A stretch of DNA of 42,914 nt from Dehalococcoidia bacterium UBA5748 (GTDB lineage: Bacteria; Chloroflexota; Dehalococcoidia; Dehalococcoidales; UBA5627): assembly GCA_002419135.1 (NCBI GenBank), contig DIFM01000018.1, forward strand, positions 1-42,914. The letters are read 5' to 3'. The first letter of the stretch is position 1, and the number at the start of each line of letters is the position of its first letter. The translations under genes were made by a program, and so were the position numbers. Below are positions 32,900-41,900 of this stretch, piece after piece. The notes below the pieces were generated by a model. The model saw only the letters and a program-made list of their open reading frames with translations, had not been told where the DNA came from and did not search any database.

Positions 32900-33199
32900 T
32901 TATTTTAGCACAATAAATAAAATAACCAACAACGCAATTATAATGGCCGCAAAAACAGCAATGCGTTTTATTTCATATATCAAATCAATTTTGCCGATAT
33001 TAACAGGCATAACGGCAACGTTGTTTCCAACCTGAACAACACCTGCTTCCGGTTTTACGGTATCGTTTATTTCTTTTTTATCTTTATCGCTATCGGAAAC
33101 AACAGCCCGCAATTCATTTACAGGCCTCTCAATTTGCCCGCCTGTTTTTTTTGCCTGGTAGGCATACTTTCCTTTGCCGTGTTTTTGCTTTGCCGCCAT
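32900..33199 (-). CDS. Small tail-anchored membrane protein, unrecognised
   Basis: 99 residues. The first 20 are basic (KQKHGKGKYAYQAKKTG), the middle is acidic and probably disordered (DSDKDKKEINDT), and the last 22 form a single hydrophobic helix (AVFAAIIIALLVILFIVLK) that ends the protein, so it should insert as a C-terminal tail anchor with the basic part in the cytoplasm. GGGAGGTC before the ATG is a strong ribosome binding site. Between xerC/D and pcm with 24-base gaps on both sides. Function unknown. Confidence 0.75.
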   Translation of the reverse strand: MAAKQKHGKGKYAYQAKKTGGQIERPVNELRAVVSDSDKDKKEINDTVKPEAGVVQVGNNVAVMPVNIGKIDLIYEIKRIAVFAAIIIALLVILFIVLK

Positions 33200-33223
33200 A
33201 AAAGACCTCCCTGAACCGGATAT

Positions 33224-34138
33224 TTAAGATTGTTTAGCCCTGGGATGGGCTTTCTCATAGGTATTTCGGACATGCTCCGACGTAAGATGTGTATATATTT
33301 GAGTAGTAGAGATATTGGCATGCCCCAATAGCTCCTGTACCGATCTGAGGTCTGCTCCTCCGCTTAACATGTGTGTGGCAAAGCTGTGCCTTAAAGTATG
33401 CGGAGTTACCTGTTTATCCAGCCCCGCATCTCTGGCATAATTTTTTAATATTTGCCACAAACCCTGCCTTGTTAAGCGTTCTCCCCGCTGGTTTAAAAAC
33501 AAGGCTTTCTCTGTTTCCCTATGAGCCCATAAAGGACGAACCTCTTTTATATACTCATCAATAATTTTTGCCGCTTGTGGATAAATGGGAATCATTCTTT
33601 CTTTGCTGCCTTTGCCAAAGCATCGTACAAAACAGTTGTTGATATCGACATCTCCGAGATTTAATGAAACAAGCTCGGTTACTCTCATACCGCTGGCGTA
33701 AAGCAGTTCAAGCATCGCACGATCACGCCTGGCGTCCGGAGTTGTCATTTTTGCCGGCTGTTCTATTAAATGCCTTACCTGGCTTATAGAAAGAGCATCC
33801 GGTAAAGGTTTGCCTACTTTCGGAGAGCTGACGTTATCTGTCGGGTCTTCTTTTAATTTCCCCTCAGACACCATAAAACCGAAAAATGATTTCCCTGCCG
33901 CAACTTTACGTGCCATGGTGGTAACAGCATAATTTCTTTCCTTAAGATTTAACATGTAACTCAACATACTTTGCCGGCTAAAAATCTCCCACGACGGAAT
34001 TATATTCTTACCCATACATTCCGCTTCAAAAAAAGCCGCTAGTTGCATTAAATCGTTGCGATAGGCTTCAACCGTGTTGCCTGAAAAGCCTTTTTCTACA
34101 GTAAGGTAATTTAAAAAGCTTTCAATGTCTTCCTTCAT
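33224..34138 (-). CDS. xerD: XerC/XerD-like tyrosine recombinase
   Basis: 304 residues, the size of the Xer proteins. An N-terminal SAM-like core-binding domain (1-~105) precedes the catalytic domain with R152 (SGMRVTEL), K176 (GKGSKER), H247 and R250 (HTLRHSFATHML), H273 (LGHANISTTQ) and the nucleophile Y282. Xer recombinases resolve chromosome dimers at dif; whether this is XerC or XerD cannot be told, and the gene may be the only Xer of the organism. GGAGG lies just before the ATG. It begins the leftward run towards the EF-G-like gene. Confidence 0.9.
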   Translation of the reverse strand: MKEDIESFLNYLTVEKGFSGNTVEAYRNDLMQLAAFFEAECMGKNIIPSWEIFSRQSMLSYMLNLKERNYAVTTMARKVAAGKSFFGFMVSEGKLKEDPTDNVSSPKVGKPLPDALSISQVRHLIEQPAKMTTPDARRDRAMLELLYASGMRVTELVSLNLGDVDINNCFVRCFGKGSKERMIPIYPQAAKIIDEYIKEVRPLWAHRETEKALFLNQRGERLTRQGLWQILKNYARDAGLDKQVTPHTLRHSFATHMLSGGADLRSVQELLGHANISTTQIYTHLTSEHVRNTYEKAHPRAKQS

Positions 34139-34213
34139 GCTGCCTCCTCACTGCCTTCATTTCCACTATTTTAACATAACTCGATAAAATAATTAAGTAG
34201 CTGTAAATATCCT

Positions 34214-34242
34214 TTGACAAGTGCTTCATTTAATAATACTAT
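34214..34242 (+). promoter_or_regulatory. Candidate promoter for the alanine-rich protein gene
   Basis: TTGACA at 34214-34219 and TACTAT at 34237-34242 are separated by 17 bases. A separate TATAAT at 34262-34267 has no good -35. GGAGG is present 6 bases before the ATG at 34304. Confidence 0.4.
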
Positions 34243-34303
34243 TTATATTGCCCCTCTGAGATATAATGAAAAATAGTTAACGCTCAGCCGTGACGGAGGA
34301 TAT

Positions 34304-35152
34304 ATGTCTTCAGAAAATGATGAGAGTAAAAATCAACCGGTGATAACATCGGCTTCCGATGAGGAAAAGCAATATAAAGGGGCAAAAATCCTTACCAAGC
34401 CCCTGCCTCAAATACTTGACGAAATGGATGCCAATATCGAGGCCGCTGCCGAGGCTGCACGTCGGGCTGAAGCGGCAGCTAAAGCATCCAATGCCGCGGC
34501 TGTTTCCGCAACCGATGCCTCCAATGAAGCCAGTAAAAGAGCGGAGGAAGCCAAGCAAGCGGGTGAACAGGCGGCAGCACAGGCAACAAAAGCAGCCATC
34601 GATGCCGCCAATAAAGCTGAAGTAATAGCTAACGGAGCGATTGCCGCTTCGGAACAGGCTGCCCGAAAAGCCGAGGAAGCAGACAAAGCGGCAAAGAATG
34701 CTGTCGATGTTTTTAAACAATTATCGGATGAAGCAGTCAGCAAAGCAGAGGAAATGCGTCAAGCCAGTGAACTGGCATCAGATAGGGCAGTAAAAGCCGG
34801 AACTGATGCTGTAAACCAGGCTGAAATGGTAGCAAACAATGCCGTAGCTGCTTCTGAAAGGGCTTCCTCCAAAGCAGAGGAAGCGGAAAAGGCAGCTAAG
34901 GAAGCCATGCAGTTTTTCAAGCAACTTTCCGATGAAGCTACCAGAAAAACCGATGAATTACGTAAAGCCGGGGAGTTGGCTGCCGATAAAGCCGCCAAAG
35001 CCGCTTCGGAAATTGCCGCTCTTGCTGCGTTCTCCGTTAAAAGTATAAACGAGGCAGCGAGTACGCTTACGTCTCTTTCCGAACAATTGTTAAGCAAAGC
35101 CGAAGAAACCGCAAAGCATATAGATGCTTTAAATAATATTTCCGAATCCTGA
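34304..35152 (+). CDS. Alanine-rich coiled-coil repeat protein
   Basis: 282 residues, mostly one long helix: from about residue 43 to 275 it is a run of AxxA and KAEEA units with few prolines or glycines. Residues 103-170 and 171-238 are two copies of a 68-residue repeat (FKQLSDEA at 137-144 and again at 205-212). The first 40 residues are charged and without a signal peptide. The composition resembles helical scaffold or apolipoprotein-like proteins. Function is unknown. It is preceded by its own promoter and opposes xerD. Confidence 0.75.
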   Translation: MSSENDESKNQPVITSASDEEKQYKGAKILTKPLPQILDEMDANIEAAAEAARRAEAAAKASNAAAVSATDASNEASKRAEEAKQAGEQAAAQATKAAIDAANKAEVIANGAIAASEQAARKAEEADKAAKNAVDVFKQLSDEAVSKAEEMRQASELASDRAVKAGTDAVNQAEMVANNAVAASERASSKAEEAEKAAKEAMQFFKQLSDEATRKTDELRKAGELAADKAAKAASEIAALAAFSVKSINEAASTLTSLSEQLLSKAEETAKHIDALNNISES

Positions 35153-35326
35153 TTATTCACTTTATAATCAGCGCGAACTGTTACCGCTGCTCTGAAAATA
35201 AAACCGGAGGAGCCGAACGTTGTTGTTATGCTCTACTGTTTACGATGACGTTTTATACATTTTCCCTTCATTTTCCCCCAAGTTACGCTATGATACAATA
35301 CAATTAGAACATCAGAGGAACTAACA

Positions 35327-37165
35327 TTGAACGACTGTACTGATAACCTTCTAGTGGAAAAAGTAGAGCGCTTGCCGGAAAACCCCGGTGTATATATTAT
35401 GCGGGACCGTGAAGGCACTATTATTTATGTCGGTAAAGCGGTTAATCTGAAAAACCGCGTCAGGTCTTATTTTAACAACTCACAGGAGCAGAGTTTTAAG
35501 ATTACCCACATGGTGCCGCGTATAAGTGACATCGATTACTTCATTACAGCTTCAGAGGAAGAAGCCTTAATTCTTGAGCTAAACCTTATTAAAAGGCATA
35601 AACCTTATTACAATATCAGGCTGAAGGACGATAAAACTTTTCCGTACTTGAAAATCTCGACTAATGAGGAATATCCGCGGGTTCAAATAACGCGCAGGCT
35701 TGAAGATGACGGCGCACGCTATTTCGGACCATTCTCAAGCGCTTATTCCGTCAGGCAAACACTGAAAATTATCAAGGATATTTTTCCTTTCCGCTCCTGC
35801 TCAAAAGATTTAAACAAAAAAATAACCCGCCCATGTCTGGAATACTATATACATAAATGCCCCGCACCCTGTATAAAGGCTGTTTCCAAAGAGGAATATG
35901 CCGAATCTATAAAAAAGCTGATATTGTTTTTAGAGGGCAAACAGGAAAAAGTTGTACTGCAACTGGAAAATAATATGAAACAGGCTGTTTCAAAACTGGA
36001 GTATGAAAAAGCCGCAGTACTCAGAGACCGAATAAAAGCGGTAAAAGAAGTGATTAACTGGCAGAAGCTGGCCGTTACAGTAAAGGGGGAACAGGACGTA
36101 ATTGCCTTTGCGCAGGAAAAAGACACCGCTTATGCCCAGATATTTTTTATCCGTGGCGGAAAAATAATCGGCAGGGAGGGTTTTACAATGCAGGGAGCTC
36201 AATCCGAATCACCCATTCAGGTAATGACCGAATTTGTAAAACAATTCTACTCTTCCGCTGCTTACATTCCGTCCCTTATACTGCTGCAATACCCAATATT
36301 GGATAAAACCGTAATTGAAAGCTGGCTTAGTAATAAAAGGGGAAGCACTGTTCATACACAATCCCCATCCAGGGGAAATAAAAGGCAACTTGTAGATATG
36401 GTTTATGTAAACGCCAAACGGGGATTGGAAGAACTCAAGATTAAACTGATATCAAGCCAGAATAATATAGATACAGCAATGAACGAGTTACAACAAGTTC
36501 TTGAAACGCCTGTTTTGCCGTTAAGAATTGAGGGTTATGATATTTCCAACATACAGGGAAAAGAAGCCGTCGGCAGCATGGTGGTCTTTGAAAAAGGCAG
36601 GCCTAAAACATCCCATTATCGCCGTTTCCGCATTAAAACGTTGCAGCAACCCAACGACTTTGCCATGATGCAGGAGGTTATCAAGCGACGTTTCGGCAGG
36701 TACAATAAAAACAAACAGGATACTGCCGATACATGGAAAATAATCCCCGACCTGATGCTTATCGACGGAGGTAAAGGTCAACTCAGCTCGGTGATGGAGA
36801 TACTGAAAGACACCGGTATTGAATCATTAACTGTCATCGGTTTGGCGAAGGAAAATGAGGAAATATTTACTCCGGGAGTTTCCGAGCCGATAAGACTGCC
36901 CAAAAGTTCCCCCGCCCTGCAACTGCTGCAGCGTGTTAGAGATGAAGCCCATCGTTTCGCCGTCGGTTACCATCATAACCTGCATAAGAAAAAAACTTTT
37001 AGTTCTTCACTTGACTGTGTGCCGGGAATCGGCCCTGCACGTAAGAAAGCACTGCTTAAACAATTCGGGTCTGTGGCGGGGATTAAGTCCGCAAATATCG
37101 AAGAGCTATTATCGGTAAAAGGTATAAACCCGCCTTTGGCACAGAAAATAAAGGAATACCTTTAA
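35327..37165 (+). CDS. uvrC: UvrABC excinuclease subunit C
   Basis: 612 residues, starting at TTG with AGAGGAA 6 bases upstream. The GIY-YIG nuclease domain is at 20-50 (NPGVYIMRDREG, then IYVGKAVNLKNRV), the UVR domain near 215-235 (EYEKAAVLRDRI), an RNase-H-like second nuclease domain with GYDISNIQGKEAVGSMV and LMLIDGGKGQLS, and a C-terminal helix-hairpin-helix pair (CVPGIGPARKKALL). UvrC cuts DNA on both sides of UvrB-marked damage. All main domains are complete. Confidence 0.95.
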   Translation: MNDCTDNLLVEKVERLPENPGVYIMRDREGTIIYVGKAVNLKNRVRSYFNNSQEQSFKITHMVPRISDIDYFITASEEEALILELNLIKRHKPYYNIRLKDDKTFPYLKISTNEEYPRVQITRRLEDDGARYFGPFSSAYSVRQTLKIIKDIFPFRSCSKDLNKKITRPCLEYYIHKCPAPCIKAVSKEEYAESIKKLILFLEGKQEKVVLQLENNMKQAVSKLEYEKAAVLRDRIKAVKEVINWQKLAVTVKGEQDVIAFAQEKDTAYAQIFFIRGGKIIGREGFTMQGAQSESPIQVMTEFVKQFYSSAAYIPSLILLQYPILDKTVIESWLSNKRGSTVHTQSPSRGNKRQLVDMVYVNAKRGLEELKIKLISSQNNIDTAMNELQQVLETPVLPLRIEGYDISNIQGKEAVGSMVVFEKGRPKTSHYRRFRIKTLQQPNDFAMMQEVIKRRFGRYNKNKQDTADTWKIIPDLMLIDGGKGQLSSVMEILKDTGIESLTVIGLAKENEEIFTPGVSEPIRLPKSSPALQLLQRVRDEAHRFAVGYHHNLHKKKTFSSSLDCVPGIGPARKKALLKQFGSVAGIKSANIEELLSVKGINPPLAQKIKEYL

Positions 37166-37233
37166 TTATCGTTACTTCCCAGGTGATTACATCGCTGCTT
37201 ACAAATATTTATTCGAAATAATAACCGAACCTC

Positions 37234-37262
37234 TTGACATTGTAACTGTTTAATACTAAATT
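37234..37262 (+). promoter_or_regulatory. Candidate promoter for the gene at 37316
   Basis: TTGACA at 37234-37239 and TAAATT at 37257-37262 are 17 bases apart; the -10 box is poor (4 of 6). The 130-base gap between uvrC and the next gene has no other feature. Confidence 0.35.
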
Positions 37263-37315
37263 AGATACAACTAAATATAATTAACCAAAAAGGATTGACA
37301 ACGGGGGACCATTTA

Positions 37316-37675
37316 GTGTTTGGTAATAACGAAGATAATTATTTCCGCGCCGGACCCAAAGGTTATATTGAATCACGGGAAGCGGTTAATAAAGAACTTT
37401 TAGAAGCTAAAATGATTCAGCGCAAAGGCAGCATTGAAGCCATGAGAGAGCGTTATATGACACTGCAAAAAGTATCAACCGACAACAATGCACTTTATAT
37501 TGCGCAAAAACGCCGTAAATGCGTAGCAAGCCTCGATAATACTATTCTTGCGGCGCAGTACCGTAAAATGGAACGTTTCAATGATGAAAGGGCAGAAAAA
37601 AGAGCCACGCTCAAAGTACAGCCGCACACACCCGACATAGAAAAGCTCAGAAGACGCTATAATTTGGATAACTAG
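37316..37675 (+). CDS. Unrecognised helical protein
   Basis: 119 residues from the GTG at 37316, which has GGGGGA 8 bases upstream (37303-37308). An in-frame TTG at 37295 directly touches an AAAGGA and is less likely. The protein is charged and largely helical: NKELLEAKMIQRKGSIEAMR, then a basic RRKC and QYRKMERFNDERAEKR, ending in EKLRRRYNLDN. One Cys only. No signal peptide or membrane helix. I recognise no family. It ends exactly where the convergent HAD gene ends, with no bases between. Confidence 0.6.
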   Translation: MFGNNEDNYFRAGPKGYIESREAVNKELLEAKMIQRKGSIEAMRERYMTLQKVSTDNNALYIAQKRRKCVASLDNTILAAQYRKMERFNDERAEKRATLKVQPHTPDIEKLRRRYNLDN

Positions 37676-38497
37676 CTATCCGTTCTTTAGAAGATATTTT
37701 CCGATAGCCGCTGCGACCCCGCCGTTTTCCACATCATATGTTATGTCATCCGCAAGCGCCTTTAATTCATCGAAGGCGTTTTCCATGGCTATTTTTGTTC
37801 CCGCAGCTTCAAAAAGCGGCAAGTCGTTAAGCCCGTCCCCTATTGCCAGCACCTCATCCTTTTTTAGCCCCGAGTATTCGATTAAAAACCGCAGAGCCTC
37901 TCCTTTGGATACCCCGGGGTCAACAATGTTTAAGAATTCGATATCGGGGTGCGCCGGTGAATGCGCCGGTGAAAACCTCAAAACACCATCAAATTCTTTT
38001 TTAAACATCAGCACCTGCTCATCTTCCTCTTTACTGTGGGAAATCAATTCCGCCTTTACGATTTTATGACACTCACATATATTGTCAAGGTCGTCGATAA
38101 CCGGGTCAACTCCAAAATAGTTACGATGCACGGCATCCGACCAGTTTGACCTTTCGGCATAAAACTTATCGGTAGTATACAGTTCAAGATAAATCTTATT
38201 AGCTCTGGTAAACTCCACAGCTCTTTTGATTATTCTCTCATCAATCGTTTTCATATAAATTATATGGTCATTGATGGGGTCACTGATTACCGCCCCGTCG
38301 AAGAACATATGATAGCCTCGCAGCGATAGTTCTTTAATAATACGGCGACAGGCTCTTATCACCCTGCCGGTAGAAAGAGAAACCTGTACACCTCTGGACT
38401 GCGCTTCGGCAATTGCCCGAGCATCAATGAGAGAAATCTTCCCATCTTTATCAACCAGCGTCCCGTCAACATCCACTACCAGTAATTTATATCCCAT
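37676..38497 (-). CDS. Cof-type HAD-IIB phosphatase
   Basis: 273 residues. Motif I is D9-V-D11-GTLVD with the Asp nucleophile, motif II SLSTGRV, and the final motifs IGDGLNDLPLFEAAG and IAMENA. A large cap (about 85-195) is inserted in the IIB position. These enzymes dephosphorylate sugar phosphates, FMN or PLP with broad range; the exact substrate is not readable. AAGGA precedes the ATG at 38497. The stop codon abuts that of the convergent gene at 37675. Confidence 0.88.
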   Translation of the reverse strand: MGYKLLVVDVDGTLVDKDGKISLIDARAIAEAQSRGVQVSLSTGRVIRACRRIIKELSLRGYHMFFDGAVISDPINDHIIYMKTIDERIIKRAVEFTRANKIYLELYTTDKFYAERSNWSDAVHRNYFGVDPVIDDLDNICECHKIVKAELISHSKEEDEQVLMFKKEFDGVLRFSPAHSPAHPDIEFLNIVDPGVSKGEALRFLIEYSGLKKDEVLAIGDGLNDLPLFEAAGTKIAMENAFDELKALADDITYDVENGGVAAAIGKYLLKNG

Positions 38498-38640
38498 GTC
38501 ACGTCCTTATATAAAAGCTGTCTTTCATTTTATCATAAAAGGCTGTTTTTATTCCTGTAAGTACGGATGCCCACTATCGCCTTGGACTGTTGGATAATAC
38601 TTTCGTGCCACTTTAATTTATCCGCCGATTCAAGTAGAAT

Positions 38641-41232
38641 ATGTCCATCATGAAGGATAATCCGACACCCATCCGCCAGCAATATCTCAGAATAAAACAA
38701 CAATATCCCCATGCCATCCTTTTTTTCAGATTGGGTGATTTCTATGAGACCTTCGACGAGGATGCCAAGATAGCATCGCGCGAACTGGAAATCGTTCTGA
38801 CTTCCCGCAGTATGGGGAAAAACTACAAAATACCGATGGCAGGCATACCTTATCATGCTGTAGATGATTATCTGGCTAAGCTGATAAAACGCGGCTACAA
38901 GGTTGCCATCTGCGAACAGATGACCAAACCCGGCGAGACAAAAGGCATCGTCGAACGCGATGTCGTTCGTCTGGTTACACCGGGGACGGTTGTTGAACCG
39001 GGTCTTTTGGAAGGCAAAGCCAATAACTATCTGTCAGCAGTTATAATAGACGGAGAAACAGCCGGTATGGCATACGTTGATATTACCACCAGCGAATTCT
39101 CTGCCACCCAACTCCCCATCTCACGCCTCAATGCGGAACTGGAAAGGCTGCAGCCTGCTGAAATCGTGACCCCGGTTGATATGCAGTTACCGGATATCAG
39201 TATCAATCCGTCTATCAGCCATATCGAAAACTACCGGTTCGAACTTGAAATAGCTAAGAAAACCCTACTCGACCACTTTGAAACCGGTACTCTCGATGGT
39301 TATGGTTGTTCCAAGCTGCCGCTGGCGATTCAAGCTGCCGGAGCCGTACTTTATTACCTTAAACAGACACAAAAGGGAATTGTTAACCAGATAACACACC
39401 TTTCAACCTATAGTCCCTCTGCATTTATGGCATTGGATGCCACCACACAGGCAAATCTCGAACTCTTTCGCAGCGCAGTGTCCGGCACCACCAGCGGTTC
39501 ATTGTTATCCGTTGTTGATTTAACGAAAACATCAATGGGCGGGCGCATGCTGAAACGCCGGCTGGGGCAACCGCTACTTGATTTGAAAGAATTAACCATC
39601 AGGCAGGACGCCGTCGGCTGGTTTTTACATGATAATATCACCAGAAGGCAGATAATCGATAAGCTCGGAGATATTGCTGACCTGGAACGTCTGACCAACC
39701 GCATACGCGGCAACATTGTCCTGCCGCAGGAACTCATCGCCTTAAAACACAGCCTCGAGGTAATACCGGAGCTGATAAAGATATTCGACAATATCGATTT
39801 CGCTCCCGTAGATTGGCTTAAGAGCAAGCTTAGACCCCAACCGGACCTGATTGCCCTGATTTCTCAATCGATAGAAGAAACTCCCACTTCGGCTCTCGGT
39901 GAAGGCGGGGTTATAAAGCAGGGCTTTTCGGAAGAAATGGATAAACTGCGACTCGCTTCCGGAAATGCCCGCCGGTATCTTACCGACATCGAAAAGCAGG
40001 AGCGGGAAAAGACCGGTATCAAATCGCTCAAAGTGGGTTACAATCGTGTTTTCGGTTACTATATCGAGGTCTCGCAGGCCAACCTGCAACAGGTACCAGA
40101 TACATACATCCGCAAGCAAACGCTGGTTAACGGAGAGAGATTCTTTACACCGGAATTAAAAGAATACGAATCTGTCATTCTAAATGCCAAAGACAGAATT
40201 GCCGAACTGGAAACAGACATCTTCCGCCGCATCTGTGGGCAGGCTGCCGGCTATGGTGAAAGCTTACTCGCCCTTGCCGATACACTGGCGGAAATCGACG
40301 TTTTTTCCTCCCTTGCCGAGGTTGCCAGCCGCAATAATTACATCAGACCCGAACTTAATGAAGAAAATACTATCTTTATAAAGCAGGGGCGCCACCCGGT
40401 TGTGGAAACAAGCCTGAAACAGGGTGATTTTATTCCCAACGACATTACGCTTTCAAATGATGACTCTCAGTTGATTATCCTAACCGGACCTAACATGGCA
40501 GGCAAATCGACCTATTTGAAGCAGGTTGCCGTGATTGTTCTAATGGCGCAAATCGGCAGCTACATTCCGGCGGAGAAAGCCGTTATCGGTTTGGTCGACC
40601 GTATCTTTACACGCATTGGAGCCAGAGAGGATTTAGCCTCGGGTCAATCGACTTTTATGGTCGAGATGGTAGAAACGGCTAACATCTTAAACAATGCCAC
40701 ACCCAAATCCTTGCTTATTTTAGATGAAATCGGGCGCGGCACCAGTACTTATGACGGTATGGCGATTGCCCGCGCCGTTGTTGAATACGTCCATAATTAT
40801 AAGGGACTGGGAGCAAAGACACTCTTTGCCACCCACTACCACGAACTTGTACAGCTTGCCGATTACCTGCCGCGGGTGAGAAACTTCAATGTTGACGTTG
40901 CAGAGGAAGCGGGCAATGTCATATTCCTGCACAGGATTATCCCCGGAGGCGTCGATAAGAGCTACGGAATCCACGTTGCTAAATTAGCCGGAATGCCGAA
41001 ACCGGTCATCCACCGTGCCGATGAGGTGCTGGAAGAACTGGAATCCGCCAGCAGGACGAACTCATCGAAACCGGCAAAGAAACAGCACAAGGAAGAAGCC
41101 ATTCCCCAGCTTTCGCTGTTCGGGCAGAAACCGGAGGTTATCGAGGAACTGGAGAAACTGGATATCAATGCTTTAACACCTCTCGAAGCCCTGAATAAGC
41201 TGTACGAGTTGCAGAAGAAGGCAAAAGGATAG
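38641..41232 (+). CDS. mutS: DNA mismatch repair protein MutS
   Basis: 863 residues. The mismatch-binding motif is LGDFYE with F34 and E36; the connector, lever and clamp domains follow; the ATPase has Walker A GPNMAGKSTYLKQ near residue 615, Walker B LLILDEIGRGTSTYDG, and THYHEL. The C-terminal tail (QLSLFGQKPE) resembles the beta-clamp-binding peptide seen at the end of MutS1. Two ATGs (38641, 38650) are possible; no Shine-Dalgarno is visible, and TAGAAT directly precedes the first. It is MutS1 (full repair type). No mutL follows, because the next genes are toxin-antitoxin genes. Confidence 0.95.
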   Translation: MSIMKDNPTPIRQQYLRIKQQYPHAILFFRLGDFYETFDEDAKIASRELEIVLTSRSMGKNYKIPMAGIPYHAVDDYLAKLIKRGYKVAICEQMTKPGETKGIVERDVVRLVTPGTVVEPGLLEGKANNYLSAVIIDGETAGMAYVDITTSEFSATQLPISRLNAELERLQPAEIVTPVDMQLPDISINPSISHIENYRFELEIAKKTLLDHFETGTLDGYGCSKLPLAIQAAGAVLYYLKQTQKGIVNQITHLSTYSPSAFMALDATTQANLELFRSAVSGTTSGSLLSVVDLTKTSMGGRMLKRRLGQPLLDLKELTIRQDAVGWFLHDNITRRQIIDKLGDIADLERLTNRIRGNIVLPQELIALKHSLEVIPELIKIFDNIDFAPVDWLKSKLRPQPDLIALISQSIEETPTSALGEGGVIKQGFSEEMDKLRLASGNARRYLTDIEKQEREKTGIKSLKVGYNRVFGYYIEVSQANLQQVPDTYIRKQTLVNGERFFTPELKEYESVILNAKDRIAELETDIFRRICGQAAGYGESLLALADTLAEIDVFSSLAEVASRNNYIRPELNEENTIFIKQGRHPVVETSLKQGDFIPNDITLSNDDSQLIILTGPNMAGKSTYLKQVAVIVLMAQIGSYIPAEKAVIGLVDRIFTRIGAREDLASGQSTFMVEMVETANILNNATPKSLLILDEIGRGTSTYDGMAIARAVVEYVHNYKGLGAKTLFATHYHELVQLADYLPRVRNFNVDVAEEAGNVIFLHRIIPGGVDKSYGIHVAKLAGMPKPVIHRADEVLEELESASRTNSSKPAKKQHKEEAIPQLSLFGQKPEVIEELEKLDINALTPLEALNKLYELQKKAKG

Positions 41233-41246
41233 TGGGCTTATCCCAC

Positions 41247-41275
41247 TTGACATTACTTCCCACCCCTAATATAAT
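41247..41275 (+). promoter_or_regulatory. Perfect consensus promoter of a toxin-antitoxin pair, leaderless
   Basis: TTGACA at 41247-41252, exactly 17 bases, then TATAAT at 41270-41275: a full match to the sigma-70 consensus. The antitoxin ATG is at 41282, exactly 6 bases after the -10 box, so the message should start at or next to the start codon. A small hairpin AGTGGG/CCCACT (41231-41246) directly upstream may end mutS transcription. Confidence 0.75.
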
Positions 41276-41281
41276 AGCAAT

Positions 41282-41566
41282 ATGAAAACAGATTTTATAA
41301 AAGATAACGATTTCGAGGTAGTGGCTGAAAGCGTAAAACCCGACTCAAAAAAACGTGTAGTTCTGCCTAAAGTTTTAAATGAACCGGGTGTTACCTATCG
41401 GGTTTACAGCAACAATATCGGACAAATAATCCTCGACCCGCAGGTATCCATCCCCGCTTCCGAATTGTGGCTTTATCAGAATCCAGAGGCTCTGGCTTCG
41501 TTTAACCGCGGGCTTGAAGATGTCGCACAAGGCAGAGTCTCTGAAATCAATCTGGATGATTTATAG
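41282..41566 (+). CDS. AbrB/MazE-like antitoxin
   Basis: 94 residues. The segment SKKRVVLPKVLN...TYRVYSNNIGQIILDP (about 23-54) looks like the swapped-hairpin DNA-binding fold of AbrB/MazE proteins, and the tail LWLYQNPEALASFNRGLEDV is the kind of peptide that wraps a toxin. It is followed after 11 bases by a RelE-like gene, which supports a type II toxin-antitoxin pair. It probably represses its own promoter and neutralises the toxin. A related decayed tail is found at 42701-42814. Confidence 0.7.
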   Translation: MKTDFIKDNDFEVVAESVKPDSKKRVVLPKVLNEPGVTYRVYSNNIGQIILDPQVSIPASELWLYQNPEALASFNRGLEDVAQGRVSEINLDDL

Positions 41567-41577
41567 GTATCGATATT

Positions 41578-41871
41578 GTGTTTAAGCTGACGTGGTCTGC
41601 AGAAGCTAAAGAGACTTATAACATACTAAAAAATGATCCATCACAAAAGAAGCATTATAATGCAGTTAAAAAGACGTTGAAATTTCTGGCAACAAATCCT
41701 CGCCACAACTCACTTCAAACACATGAATTCACAAGCCGAAAAGGTCCCAACGGGGAAAAGATTTTCGAGGCATACGCAGAGCAAAATACTCCGGCAGCCT
41801 ATAGAGTTTTCTGGTTTTATGGTACAGGTACAGGAGTGATTACAGTTTTTTATATTACTCAGCACCCGTAA
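41578..41871 (+). CDS. RelE/ParE-like toxin
   Basis: 97 residues from a GTG. Composition and order (KLTWSAEAKETYNIL, then HEFTSRKGPNGEKIFEAYAE, then YRVFWFYGTGTGVITVFYIT) match the RelE/ParE beta-sheet fold, with the aromatic-basic residues near the C-terminus where RelE-type RNases have their active site. RelE members cut mRNA at the ribosome; ParE members poison gyrase; the sequence does not settle which. It is translated directly after the antitoxin, with only a weak AGG upstream. Confidence 0.75.
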   Translation: MFKLTWSAEAKETYNILKNDPSQKKHYNAVKKTLKFLATNPRHNSLQTHEFTSRKGPNGEKIFEAYAEQNTPAAYRVFWFYGTGTGVITVFYITQHP

Positions 41872-41900
41872 TCATCGGTTAAAAATAATAAAACAATAAA

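Noticed and set aside
34310..34743. Two long open frames on the minus strand across 34310-34720 and 34408-34743
   Set aside because: They are antisense shadows of the alanine-rich gene at 34304; GC-rich alanine codons keep the other frames open. No ribosome binding sites.
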